NCBI GenBank assembly: GCA_903847975.1
Contig: CAINFC010000036.1
Span: 1-64,000, forward strand
Length of the DNA stretch: 64,000 nucleotides
Reading direction: 5' to 3'
From: an uncultured Acidobacteriota bacterium
Lineage (GTDB): Bacteria > Acidobacteriota > UBA6911 > CAINFC01
The translations under genes and the position numbers were made by a program. The notes below the pieces were generated by a model. The model was not told where the DNA came from. It saw nothing but the letters and a program-made list of their open reading frames with translations, and searched no databases. Each line of letters starts with the position of its first letter. Position 1 is the stretch's first letter. Below, piece after piece: positions 8,175-16,915 of the stretch.

Positions 8175-8337
8175 AGTGGTTCTTAATCGGCAGGACTTCC
8201 GGGCGGTAGTAGCCGGGAAGGCATCCAAGGATAGCGGCATCCGTATTCCCATCGGGTGTTTCGGGGATGCCCCGCTCGAATTTGTTTTTGAAATCGATGC
8301 CTTTTCCAGGAAATCGAAAAAGGAGGCGGAAAATTGA
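7987..8337 (+). CDS. Small DUF7009-like protein in the Moco operon
   Basis: 116-residue protein with no enzyme signature that I can see. The pattern (basic N-terminus MNIRLSPESVRMRISQEEA, then alternating short strands, VEVVLNRQDF near the middle and a C-terminal Lys-rich tail) recalls the DUF7009 family of small beta-rich proteins, though this is from memory and uncertain. It is real coding sequence rather than a shadow: it has an RBS (aggggag) before its ATG, overlaps moeB by 3 bases at its end, and keeps the operon spacing. It overlaps the mobA tail by 188 bases. Its place between mobA and moeB suggests a role in Moco synthesis or Moco-enzyme assembly, which is inference. Confidence 0.7.
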   Translation: MNIRLSPESVRMRISQEEASVLERERHLSQRIPLPEEGMSLDVSLRDDLAEPARFCLKGLHVEVVLNRQDFRAVVAGKASKDSGIRIPIGCFGDAPLEFVFEIDAFSRKSKKEAEN

Positions 8338-9461
8338 GCGCGGAAGCCTTGTCTTTACCGGAAATGGTTCGATATCAGCGGCAGATGATCCTTCCGGAAG
8401 TAGGCCGGGAGGGGCAGGAGAAGCTGAAGCAGGCTCATGTGCTGGTGGTCGGTGCCGGGGGGTTGGGCTGCCCGGCACTCACCTACCTGGTTGCCGCGGG
8501 GGTCGGCACGATCCGCATCGCCGACGGCGACCGGGTCGATCGGACCAATCTTCACCGGCAGCCACTTTACAGCGAAGCATCCGTCGGCATGCGGAAGGTG
8601 GAGGAGGCAGTGAGGGTTTTGCGAGGAATCAATCCGGAGGTTCACCTGGACGCATGGGCATGCAGAGTCGATGCCGCCAATGTCCGTGAGGTTCTTTCGG
8701 GGATTGAGATTGTGGTGGATGGGTCGGATAACTTTTCCACCAAGTACCTTTTGAACGATGCCTGCGTGGAAATGGACAAGGTCCTGGTGTCCGGATCCGT
8801 TTTCCGCTTTGAAGGGCAGGTGTCGGTGTTTAATGCAGATCTCGGAGGGGGCGTACGCGGACCCACCTATCGATGCCTTTTCCCCGATCCGCCTTCCGCA
8901 GACCTTGTGCCCTCGTGTGCCGAAGCGGGAGTTCTGGGAGTATTGCCCGGAGTGGTGGGCACGCTGCAATCCGCCGAGGTGCTTAAGCTTGTTCTGGGGA
9001 TTGGCAGGACTCTCAGCGGACGTCTGCTGCTTTTCGATTCTCTTTCGATGGCTTTTTCGGAAGTCTCGTTCCGCCGGCAGGACGCTCTAGCCGCCTCCAC
9101 GAAAATTCAGCCGGATTCCTACTATCTTCAGCTGACCTCCGATTGTACCATCGAGGTCTCCCAAATCAGCCCGGCGGAGCTTAGGCGCAGGATGGCCCGG
9201 AACGAAGATATGGAATTAATCGATGTCCGCGAGCCCTTCGAGAAAGAAGAATACGATATCGGTGGGCAGCTGATTCCCGGGAGTCTGCTGCGAATCAATG
9301 CCTACCGTATTCCCCGGGACAAAACGGTGGTGCTCTACTGTCGAAGCGGCGCGCGCAGCCGAAAGGGAATTGCAGAGCTGCGCCGCGAGTTCGGCTTTAC
9401 CAACCTGGTGAACCTGGAAGGGGGGCTGATGGCCTGGCAGGTCGAAGCGAGGGAGAATTGA
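8334..9461 (+). CDS. moeB: MoaD adenylyltransferase MoeB fused to a rhodanese domain
   Basis: Activates the C-terminus of MoaD by adenylylation; the C-terminal rhodanese can supply the sulfur for the thiocarboxylate. Residues about 10-245 are the ThiF/E1-like domain: GAGGLGCPALTYLVAAGVG (ATP loop), DRVDRTNLHRQ, VVDGSDNFSTKYLLNDAC, YRCLFPDPP and VPSCAEAGVLGVLPGVVG. Residues about 275-375 are rhodanese (ELIDVREPFEKEEY, LYCRSGARS with catalytic C336, LEGGLMAW). The zinc-binding Cys pairs of E. coli MoeB are not obvious; only the single C of YRCLF remains. The TTG start follows aggaggcg (8321-8328) and overlaps the preceding stop. It is the only moeB in the window. Confidence 0.92.
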   Translation: MSAEALSLPEMVRYQRQMILPEVGREGQEKLKQAHVLVVGAGGLGCPALTYLVAAGVGTIRIADGDRVDRTNLHRQPLYSEASVGMRKVEEAVRVLRGINPEVHLDAWACRVDAANVREVLSGIEIVVDGSDNFSTKYLLNDACVEMDKVLVSGSVFRFEGQVSVFNADLGGGVRGPTYRCLFPDPPSADLVPSCAEAGVLGVLPGVVGTLQSAEVLKLVLGIGRTLSGRLLLFDSLSMAFSEVSFRRQDALAASTKIQPDSYYLQLTSDCTIEVSQISPAELRRRMARNEDMELIDVREPFEKEEYDIGGQLIPGSLLRINAYRIPRDKTVVLYCRSGARSRKGIAELRREFGFTNLVNLEGGLMAWQVEAREN

Positions 9462-10198
9462 CGAATCCTGCCGATCCCATGTTGCTCGTTCTGATTGGCG
9501 GCATCGCCTTTCTTTATGCGAGCGTCGGGCACGCCGGGGCTTCCGGCTATATTGCCGTGCTCAGCCTGGTGGGATGGACTCCGGCCCAGGTCCGCCCTGT
9601 GGTCTTGCTGTTGAATATCCTTGTGGCCGCGGTAGCGACGCTGAAGTTTTATCGGGCCGGGCATTTTCGACCGCGCCTGTTCCTACCTTTAGCCGCGCTC
9701 TCGGTCCCTGCCGCGGCTCTCGGCGGATACATGCCGATTCCAACGCTCTGGTTGTCCAGGTTTATCGGAGCGGTGCTTCTTTTTTCCGCCATTTGGCTTT
9801 CGATGGCCAAGCGGGAGCCTGAGGGAGTGGCCCCGCCCGGGAACAAGTCGGCTTTGACTGCCGGGGGGTTCATCGGCTTTCTGTCGGGATTGAGCGGTAC
9901 CGGGGGGGGAATCTTCCTGAGTCCGTTTATGCTTTATTTCCGCTGGGCTAAATTAAAAGAGATTTCAGCCATCGCCGCACCCTACATTCTTTTGAATTCG
10001 GCTGCCGGGCTCGTTGGAATGAATTTCAGTGGATTTACCCCCCCCAGCGGATGGTGGTTGTATGCCGGCACGGCGGTTCTTTGTGGAACGGCGGGAGCCG
10101 GCTACGGGACAAGAGTTCTAAATGTCCGAGTCATACAAGTGCTGCTTGCCTCGGTGCTCTCCATTGCAGCGGCGAAGCTGCTGCTTTTGGCCCACTGA
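9458..10198 (+). CDS. TauE/SafE (TSUP) membrane transporter
   Basis: Inner-membrane protein with seven or eight predicted hydrophobic helices. It belongs to the TauE/SafE family, whose characterised members move sulfite, sulfoacetate or other sulfur anions. Family marks are AFLYASVGHAGASGYIAVLSL at the N-terminus and its half-repeat GFLSGLSGTGGGIFLSPFMLY in the second half. The TTG start overlaps the moeB stop by four bases (RBS gaggga), making this the last gene of the Moco operon. A paralogue sits beside the second moeA (61059-61802). The repeated pairing suggests export of a sulfur product of the neighbouring sulfur-type molybdoenzymes, or transport linked to Moco sulfur chemistry. Neither is shown by the sequence. 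Confidence 0.9.
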   Translation: MTNPADPMLLVLIGGIAFLYASVGHAGASGYIAVLSLVGWTPAQVRPVVLLLNILVAAVATLKFYRAGHFRPRLFLPLAALSVPAAALGGYMPIPTLWLSRFIGAVLLFSAIWLSMAKREPEGVAPPGNKSALTAGGFIGFLSGLSGTGGGIFLSPFMLYFRWAKLKEISAIAAPYILLNSAAGLVGMNFSGFTPPSGWWLYAGTAVLCGTAGAGYGTRVLNVRVIQVLLASVLSIAAAKLLLLAH

Positions 10199-10787
10199 CC
10201 CGCTTGGGCAAATCGCTCTGCGGTTACCGCCTATTCCTTTCCTCCTTCAACGGCAACATAGCTTGTCGGGTTACCTCCGCATCGACGGGGGGGGCGCCGG
10301 ATAGGGCGACGGTAATCTCGGCTTCTATACAGAGCGTCATAAATGATTGCGTATAGGATAAGAATACTGAGGCCAAGGCTTTTTTCGCGCCCCGATACGG
10401 TAAGAGCTTGCCAGGAAATGGTCCCGTCTGGGGTACCTGTTCCAGACGAACTTGCCACCCGAAGGGGCGTGCGGCACGCGCCCCTACAACGGTAAAGTCC
10501 TCTCGTGGATGAAAACCAGAGGTTTTTTGCGCAAGGACTTATGACGCTCTGTATAACAGAATGCTTCGCGCCTGTGGGGGGGGGTGGTGGCGGCTCGGTA
10601 CCATTCCGGCGCGCCGACGTCCGTCTCCTTCTGTCCTGCCCAAAGAATAATGGAATAGGATCCGGCGCTTGTCATATACCGGAAAGTACTCTAAACTTGT
10701 TTATCGTTTGAAAAGCCGATAAGGGGTTGGGACTATCCATGCCACCGGAGGCGCAAATAAGCATCAAAGTATGAAAAGGAGCGTGCC
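10199..10787. other. Intergenic region with a 17-bp inverted repeat and a hairpin
   Basis: No convincing gene. It contains a perfect inverted repeat: tatacagagcgtcataa at 10326-10342 and its complement at 10539-10555, about 200 bases apart, with partial similarity continuing inward. A hairpin lies at about 10464-10486 (aggggcg ... cgcccct). The stretch ends with the RBS aaaggag (10773-10779) of the TonB receptor gene. It separates the Moco operon from the envelope region. Confidence 0.45.
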
Positions 10788-13700
10788 ATGATTTCTTCAT
10801 CCAAACATCGAATGGCCGGGCTTCGGGCCCTCAAGGCTTTGAGCCGCAAGGTGCTCGCCGTTGCTTTGGCGATGGCCTGGATCGTTTTTATCCCTTGCGC
10901 CTTCGGACAGTCATTCACCGCCAGTCTTATCGGAAACGTGACCGACCCCACGGGTGCGGTCGTACCGAACGTTGCTTTAACCGCCACCAATACGGCCACC
11001 AACGTCCGTACCGAAGCCCGCAGTGATGCCGCGGGCCGGTTTGTCGTCTCCCCTCTGGTGCCGGGGACCTATCGTCTGGAAGCCTCGGCGCAGGGCTTTC
11101 GCAAATTCGTTCAAAGCGGCATCGGGCTGGCCGTGGGCCAGCAGGCCCGAGTCGACATCGCCATGGTTGTGGGAGAGATCACCGAGAACGTCACGGTGGA
11201 GGCCTCCCTGTCGGCCATCGAGACGGATTCTTCCACCATCGGCAAGGTGGTATCCAACACCGCCATTCTGAATATGCCGCTCAATACCCGCAATATCTAT
11301 TCGCTGATCTACCTGACACCCGGAGTGGCCGGTTCCATCGGCAACAATTACAACAGCATGAGTTATTCCGTCAACGGCGCCCGCGCCTCGATGATGGAAA
11401 CGCTGATCGACGGGGCCACGGCTTCCCATCCCACCGTTCAGGGCTACGCGGGCATCTCCGCTTTTCCCAGCGTGGATGCCATTGGCGAGTTCAAGGTTCT
11501 GGGAGCCAATTTCGCCGCGGAATACGGGCGCACTGCAGGCAGCGTGTTGAATGTGGTTTACAAGTCGGGAACCAATGACTTCCACGGCTCGGCTTATGAA
11601 TTCCTGCGCAATTCGGCGCTGGACGCCAACACCTTCTATAACAACACGCGCGCGGTTCCGCTGTCCAGCTTCAAGCGCAGCCAGTACGGAGGCACCTTCG
11701 GCGGGCCGATCCGGCGCGACCGCACCTTCTTCATGACCTCTTACGAGGGATTGCGCCAGAGGAGTTTTTCCTCCCGCACCACCACGGTGCCCACGCAGCT
11801 GGAGCGCACGGGAAACTTCTCCCAGACCCTGGCGGGCGCCAATAACCCGGTGATCATCTACGATCCCTTCACCACCCGGGCCTCGGGCACGGGATTCATT
11901 CGCGACGCTTTCAAGGACAATATCATCCCCGCTACGCGGCAGGACGCCGTGGGCCGTCGCATCGCGCAATTATATCCGCTGCCCAACACCCAGGGCGCGG
12001 CCTACACCAACGCCAACAATTATTACAATCAAGGCTCTTCGGCCCTGGATATCGACCAGTTCGACAGCCGGGTGGATCACATCCTCTCCTCCAGCCATCG
12101 TATGTTCGTGCGCTATTCCTACCGCAACCAGGACAGCCTTCCGGCGGTTCTCTGGCCGAAAGAACTGAAGGCGGCAGAGACAGCCAACAACGAGCGCAAC
12201 CGCATGCACAATGCGGTGATCGATTACACCTGGAGCGCCGGTCCGAGCACGGTGATCTCCGTGCGGGGCGCCTTTGCGCGCAGCCTCTATTTGTATGAAA
12301 ACCTGGGGCTCGATTTCCTGGCCTCCTCTCTGGGATTTCCGGTGGCGCTGGATACGGCCGGCGGATTGGCCAAATTTCCGCAAATCTCGGCGAGCGGCTA
12401 CACCTCCCTGGGAAATAACGACAACCGCCGCAACGCCTTCATGACCTACACTCTGGTCGGCAGCATCACCCAGGTAAAAGGGGCCCACACCCTGAAGGCG
12501 GGCTATGAAGGGCGATTGATCCGGGTCAATAACCGCGAGTCGCGGGCCACTACGGGTACCTACTCCTTCACCGCCGGCTTCACCCAGGGGCCGAATCCGA
12601 CCACGGCGGCCTCCAACCGCGGCAATTCCATCGCCAGTCTGCTGCTGGGCACCGGCAGCAGCGGATCGCTGATCCAGAACTTCAAGGACGCTGCCGCCCA
12701 AAGCATCTATACCGCCCTCTATTTCCAGGACGACTGGCGGGTCACCCGCAAGCTCACCCTTAACCTGGGAGTGCGCTACGACCTGGACACCCCGCGCACC
12801 GAGCGCTATAACCGCATGAACTACTTCGATCCCACAGCCGTTTCCCCGCTGGCCGGAAAAGTCCCCGGCTTCCCCGATCTCAAGGGCGGCCTGGTATTCG
12901 TAGGGATCGACGGCCGTCCCCGCACGCAATACATCATGGACACCAACAACCTGGCGCCGCGCTTCGGGTTCGCCTACCAGCTGAACAAGAAAACCGCGCT
13001 TCGCGGCGGCTTCGGCAACATTTTCGCCATCTCTCTGCAGCAGGCCCACGGCACCGTGGGCCCCTTTGGATTTCGAACGGAAACACCGTGGGTTTCCACT
13101 GTGGACGGAATCACACCGAACTACCTGCTGTCGAACCCCTTCCCCGGAGGGTTTGCCAATTTGCCGGGTTCTTCGCAGGGCCTTCTGACCCAGGCCGGCG
13201 CCAATCTCCAGGCCCCGGTGCGGGAAACCCTGACTCCTCACACCCTGCAATGGAATCTCAACATTCAGCGGAATCTGCCGGCGGGGATTGTTCTGGAGGT
13301 GGCTTACGTGGGGACCCGCGGGCTGCAGCTGTCGCGCAACGACGAAAGCGGGCTGAGCCTGAATCAGCTCGATCCCAAGTACATGGCGCTGGGTTCGCAG
13401 CTCAACCAGCAGGTGGCCAATCCCTTCTACGGCATCGTCAAAACAGGAGTGCTGGCCACCCCGACGATCGGGCGGGCCCAGCTGCTGCGCCCCTATCCGC
13501 AATTCACGGATATCATTCCGCTGTATTCCACGGGAGGCTCGTCCATCTACCACTCTCTGCAAAGCAGCTTCAGCCGGAGGTTCAGCAACGGATTCCAGTT
13601 CGAAGGCAGCTACACATGGGCCAAGGCCATTCAGGAGGGTTTAAGCCACGTCAATAGCTACAATGTCCGGGCATCGCGGTGCCTGGCGGACTACGACATC

Positions 13701-14255
13701 GCCCACCGGTTCGTTTCCAGCTTCATTTATGAGCTGCCTTTCGGTCACGGGCGGCGGATCGGAGCCAACTGGAACAAACTGGCCAACGCTATTTTGGGAA
13801 TGTGGCAGTTCAACGGAATCACCTCCTATCAGGTGGGTACTCCGCTTTCCATCAGCGCCAATAACGTGGCCGGCATCGGCAACCCGCGCGGCCTGGCCAA
13901 CAACAACGGCCAGAGCGCCAGGCTGAGCGGCGATATTCACCAGCGCCTGACGCGCTACTTCGATTCCAGCGTCTATTCCCAGCCGGCGGCCTTCACCTTC
14001 GGGAATACCCAGCCCACTTCTCCCGATCTGCGTTCGCCCGGGGTGCGCAACTGGGATCTGTCCATATTCAAGGAATTCCGGATTGCAGGCTGGGACCAAG
14101 CCAAAATCCAGTTCCGCGTCGAGGCTTTCAACGCCTTCAACCGGGTCCAGTTCGGCAGCCCCAACACCTCGGTGACCTCGAACCAGTTCGGCCAGATCAG
14201 CACCCAGGCCAACTCGCCCCGCCAGATGCAGTTCGGCTTGAAGCTTCTCTTCTAA
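10788..14255 (+). CDS. TonB-dependent receptor with N-terminal carboxypeptidase-regulatory domain (Oar-like)
   Basis: Large outer-membrane receptor of the type common in Acidobacteriota, probably for an oligosaccharide or similar large substrate. Residues 1-41 are a signal peptide with a long basic start (hydrophobic core [20 protein letters not shown]). Residues about 43-130 form a carboxypeptidase-regulatory-like beta-sandwich ([32 protein letters not shown]). A plug domain follows ([56 protein letters not shown]), then a beta-barrel ending in an aromatic residue (MQFGLKLLF), as outer-membrane barrels do. The substrate is unknown; the glycosidases and sulfatase downstream suggest a glycan. 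RBS aaaggag lies before the ATG. Monocistronic by spacing. Confidence 0.92.
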   Translation: MISSSKHRMAGLRALKALSRKVLAVALAMAWIVFIPCAFGQSFTASLIGNVTDPTGAVVPNVALTATNTATNVRTEARSDAAGRFVVSPLVPGTYRLEASAQGFRKFVQSGIGLAVGQQARVDIAMVVGEITENVTVEASLSAIETDSSTIGKVVSNTAILNMPLNTRNIYSLIYLTPGVAGSIGNNYNSMSYSVNGARASMMETLIDGATASHPTVQGYAGISAFPSVDAIGEFKVLGANFAAEYGRTAGSVLNVVYKSGTNDFHGSAYEFLRNSALDANTFYNNTRAVPLSSFKRSQYGGTFGGPIRRDRTFFMTSYEGLRQRSFSSRTTTVPTQLERTGNFSQTLAGANNPVIIYDPFTTRASGTGFIRDAFKDNIIPATRQDAVGRRIAQLYPLPNTQGAAYTNANNYYNQGSSALDIDQFDSRVDHILSSSHRMFVRYSYRNQDSLPAVLWPKELKAAETANNERNRMHNAVIDYTWSAGPSTVISVRGAFARSLYLYENLGLDFLASSLGFPVALDTAGGLAKFPQISASGYTSLGNNDNRRNAFMTYTLVGSITQVKGAHTLKAGYEGRLIRVNNRESRATTGTYSFTAGFTQGPNPTTAASNRGNSIASLLLGTGSSGSLIQNFKDAAAQSIYTALYFQDDWRVTRKLTLNLGVRYDLDTPRTERYNRMNYFDPTAVSPLAGKVPGFPDLKGGLVFVGIDGRPRTQYIMDTNNLAPRFGFAYQLNKKTALRGGFGNIFAISLQQAHGTVGPFGFRTETPWVSTVDGITPNYLLSNPFPGGFANLPGSSQGLLTQAGANLQAPVRETLTPHTLQWNLNIQRNLPAGIVLEVAYVGTRGLQLSRNDESGLSLNQLDPKYMALGSQLNQQVANPFYGIVKTGVLATPTIGRAQLLRPYPQFTDIIPLYSTGGSSIYHSLQSSFSRRFSNGFQFEGSYTWAKAIQEGLSHVNSYNVRASRCLADYDIAHRFVSSFIYELPFGHGRRIGANWNKLANAILGMWQFNGITSYQVGTPLSISANNVAGIGNPRGLANNNGQSARLSGDIHQRLTRYFDSSVYSQPAAFTFGNTQPTSPDLRSPGVRNWDLSIFKEFRIAGWDQAKIQFRVEAFNAFNRVQFGSPNTSVTSNQFGQISTQANSPRQMQFGLKLLF

Positions 14256-14569
14256 GGCCAACAGGGATGTTTTGTCCCGCTCGTCGCCGGAGAGGGCGGC
14301 GAGCGGAACCTCTCTTTCGGCAACGCCTGGCACGCGCCGCAGTCACCCCGGGACCTCTGTGTGCCTTTCCATCCTGCGGTTTCCGCATGTTCCACTTTCC
14401 CTTCTGCGATTGACAAAAGATATTCGCGCCGGGACACTGCATGGCGAACGGCAAAATGATCGAGGTCGCACGGCGATGTTGCCCTGTCGTGTAAATCGGA
14501 CAGGGCTCCCGCCACAGGAATTGGCCAACGTAGTCACCGCGTAAATGTTCGCGCTTCGCAAGAAGAAGA

Positions 14570-14973
14570 GATGAGGCCCGTGCCTGCCGGTCGCATGGGG
14601 ACTGGCGGCGTAATTCTATTGGCCCATTCATAATACCAGAAGCCGTTTCCGCTGTGGAACTCGATGTCGGCATGGTCAAGAATGCGGGCGCAAGCGAATC
14701 CTTCTCGAAACAGCGGCACTCTTTGGCAACCGGGTTATATTCCATGATGCAGTGGCCTGTCCACGCCGCAGGAGGCTGCTGGGAAACAACCTCCTGATTC
14801 TCGAACGTTTCGGCGTTGCCGATGGTCGTCCGGACCCGCTTCCCGGAATTGACTTCCTCAAAGATATGCCGGCCACGGCTTATCTGCTCAAACTGCTGGC
14901 CATATACCTGCCAAACACCGCCCGACAAGAGAAAACACCCGACAACGGTAAAAGGAGACATCGACGCCAACAT
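14570..14973 (-). pseudogene. Possible frameshifted small secreted protein gene
   Basis: On the minus strand, an ORF starting at 14973 begins with a plausible signal peptide (MLASMSPFTVVGCFLLSGG) and reads sensibly for about 85 residues (FEEVNSGKRVRTTIGNAE, WTGHCIMEYNPVAKECR). At about 14700-14710 the sense seems to pass to another frame (LFREGFACARILDHADIEF, GNGFWYYEWANRI) that ends near 14570. A single frameshift would join the two parts into one protein of about 135 residues. No family is recognised. The long minus ORF that continues in the first frame into the TonB receptor gene (to 14197) is not believable beyond this point. Low confidence. Confidence 0.25.
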
Positions 14974-14987
14974 TTACCGCCTTTCGC

Positions 14988-15056
14988 TTGACGTCCATCC
15001 TTACTTCGCGTACCTTTTCTTTCATGTGGGGGGGGCTTCCTTGTGATTAATTTGTT
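14988..15056 (+). promoter_or_regulatory. Shared 5' element, copy 1
   Basis: Begins with cttgacg, has the 16-base block ttacttcgcgtacctt (15001-15016), then a pyrimidine run, a G-rich stretch and gtga.t..a.ttgttc. The same order occurs at 23559-23628. Both copies lie a short way upstream of plus-strand secreted-protein genes, and both sit between divergent genes. The ttgacg could be a -35 box, but no matching -10 is clear. The role (promoter or leader) is inferred from duplication and position. Another 230 bases without a gene separate it from the next start. Confidence 0.45.
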
Positions 15057-15285
15057 CATTACATTTTCTTTCCGCATCATAGCTATGCCATCCAATGAGG
15101 AGCTCCCACCAGAGAATCCATCTGCCCTTTGTGAAAAATTTCTTTGTTGTGAAGTGGTTTTTTGACACCATAAATTTCAACTGTTTATTCCGGTTGATCA
15201 TAAAATGCCGGCAGCCAGGCCTATTCTACGGCGGCGCCGGTGCTTGTCGCTACCCCTTACTCATTTCCTAACAAAGGAGCTCATC

Positions 15286-16491
15286 ATGAAAACCCATCTC
15301 TCCAAACTCCTCGGCGCGCTGGCCACTGTGGTCGTGCTGGCGCTATCCACGGGCATCGGCCTGGCGCAGTCTCCGACGCCAAAAGATCCGGCTGCGCCGG
15401 CGCAGATCGCGCCGGGCGCTATTCCCGTCCAGGGCCGGCTCACCAACGCCGCCGGAGTGCCGCTGACCGGCACCTACTCGATGACCTTCCGGCTGTATGA
15501 GGCGGTTGACACCCCGGTCGGCAGTGCTCTCTGCCTGGATACGCGCAACGTGGAGGTCGTCAACGGCCTGTTTTACGACGTCATCGACCACTGCTATGAC
15601 AATTTGAACGGCCAGAAGGTCTGGCTGGGTATCCAGGTCGGCGCCGACGCCGAGATGACCCCGCGCCAGGTGGTCTATCCCGCGCCATACGCAGTCGGCC
15701 TGGTGCCCGGCACGGTGATGAACGCCAATTACCCTGGCGCGGCGGTCACGTTCAATAATGAATACAGCACAGGAACCGTTCTGAAAGTGCAGGCCACTGC
15801 CGGCAGCGGCACGAACTACGGCGTTTATGCCAGCAACGCTTCGCCCTCCGGCACGACGGGATATTTCGCCAACCTGTCGAACGGCACGGGGGTGAGGGCC
15901 GTCAGCGTGGGCGGGGCAGGGCTGCATGCCGGCAGCCTGGATACGGCCGTTCGTGCCGAAGGCACGACCACTGCGATTTCAGCGGAGGGCTCCGGTGTCA
16001 TAAAAAGCACGGCGGTCTCCTACCTGTGGGTCAGCGGCAACAACCTGCGCCCATACTATAAAGCGAATTCTTTATCCTTTGAGATCAACTCGACCGGCGG
16101 AGTGGTCGTTTCCAGCGTGTCGACGGGTTTACAGAGTGTATTCCTGCCCATCACCATGATCAGCACCCTCTACGGCCAGAACATAACGGTCAGCATGCTC
16201 GACATTTATTGGACCGCTACTTCCACGGTGGACGGGATTCAAAATATCCGGTTGCGCCGGGCCACCGGGACGGGTTGGACTCAATTCGTGGATCTGGTGT
16301 CCAGTGCCACAAAGCAGACCTGCAACAAGACGACCTACCCGAACGGCTGCATCGACTCTTACCCGATCAGTTCTTCGAATACGTTAAGTGACGTCTCCGG
16401 CATCCTCTACCTGGGGCTGGACCTGTATTTCAATTCCACCGCCAACGAGATCACCATCGGCGGCATCCGCCTGACCCTGCAGCACGATTAG
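15286..16491 (+). CDS. Secreted beta-rich protein of unknown function (Chloroflexota-like)
   Basis: 401-residue exported protein. The start is the ATG at 15286, after aaaggagc, not the further-upstream codon, because a signal peptide begins there (MKTHLSKLLGALATVVVLA, cleaved near GLAQ). Residues about 40-145 form a recognisable module: VQGRLTNAAGVPLTGTYSMT, then FRLYEAVDTPVGSALCLDT, WLGIQVGADAEMTPRQVVYP and PYAVGL. Modules of this kind occur in phage tail-fibre-like and Chloroflexota/cyanobacterial exported proteins. The rest is Gly/Ser/Thr-rich strand repeats with two late cysteines (CNKTTYPNGC). There is no enzymatic motif. It is followed 117 bases later by another small secreted gene on the same strand. 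Possibly a surface or appendage protein. Confidence 0.8.
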   Translation: MKTHLSKLLGALATVVVLALSTGIGLAQSPTPKDPAAPAQIAPGAIPVQGRLTNAAGVPLTGTYSMTFRLYEAVDTPVGSALCLDTRNVEVVNGLFYDVIDHCYDNLNGQKVWLGIQVGADAEMTPRQVVYPAPYAVGLVPGTVMNANYPGAAVTFNNEYSTGTVLKVQATAGSGTNYGVYASNASPSGTTGYFANLSNGTGVRAVSVGGAGLHAGSLDTAVRAEGTTTAISAEGSGVIKSTAVSYLWVSGNNLRPYYKANSLSFEINSTGGVVVSSVSTGLQSVFLPITMISTLYGQNITVSMLDIYWTATSTVDGIQNIRLRRATGTGWTQFVDLVSSATKQTCNKTTYPNGCIDSYPISSSNTLSDVSGILYLGLDLYFNSTANEITIGGIRLTLQHD

Positions 16492-16608
16492 ACAGAGGCG
16501 CCGCACGAAGAAAACGGCAGACGAAGGGGATCCGCAAGGCGTGGCAGGATGGCGCAATCATGCTTTTGATCTACGGATCTCCTTAAGGAACAAAAACAGG
16601 AGTGACCC

Positions 16609-16893
16609 ATGAAAATTCCATTTACAAAACGTCTGATAATCGCATTATGGTTCTCTTTCCTTCTGGCCGTCAGCATCCTGGCGATTTCTTCTACACACTA
16701 CCGGCTCGACTGGTATACACCGCTGACCACCGGTGGCGGTGGTACCTCCAGTTCTGCCGGTTATACGGTCCAGTTCAGTGTCGGGCAGACGGCCACACAA
16801 CCTTCGACAAGCACACACTACAAGGTCGGGATGGGCTTCTGGTACGGCGAGACTCAGAACCCGAAACTCTACCTGCCCGTCATTGTTAAATAA
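16609..16893 (+). CDS. Small exported protein with C-terminal YLPVIVK tail
   Basis: 94 residues: a hydrophobic signal or anchor at 9-27 (LIIALWFSFLLAVSILAI), a central segment YRLDWYTPLTTGGGGTSSSA with FSVGQTATQP, and MGFWYGETQNP leading into the tail KLYLPVIVK. Similar short proteins are familiar from Chloroflexota, where they also end in a YLPLVxR/K tail (from memory, not searched). RBS taaggaac lies before the ATG. It follows the gene at 15286 on the same strand and may be co-transcribed. It converges with the glycosidase gene, leaving a 22-base gap. Function unknown. Confidence 0.72.
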   Translation: MKIPFTKRLIIALWFSFLLAVSILAISSTHYRLDWYTPLTTGGGGTSSSAGYTVQFSVGQTATQPSTSTHYKVGMGFWYGETQNPKLYLPVIVK

Positions 16894-16915
16894 CAGTCTC
16901 TTCCCGCCGCATCGG

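Noticed and set aside
11970-13562. 530-codon ORF opposite the TonB receptor gene
   Set aside because: Exact antisense of a well-supported gene with high third-position GC; no family motif.
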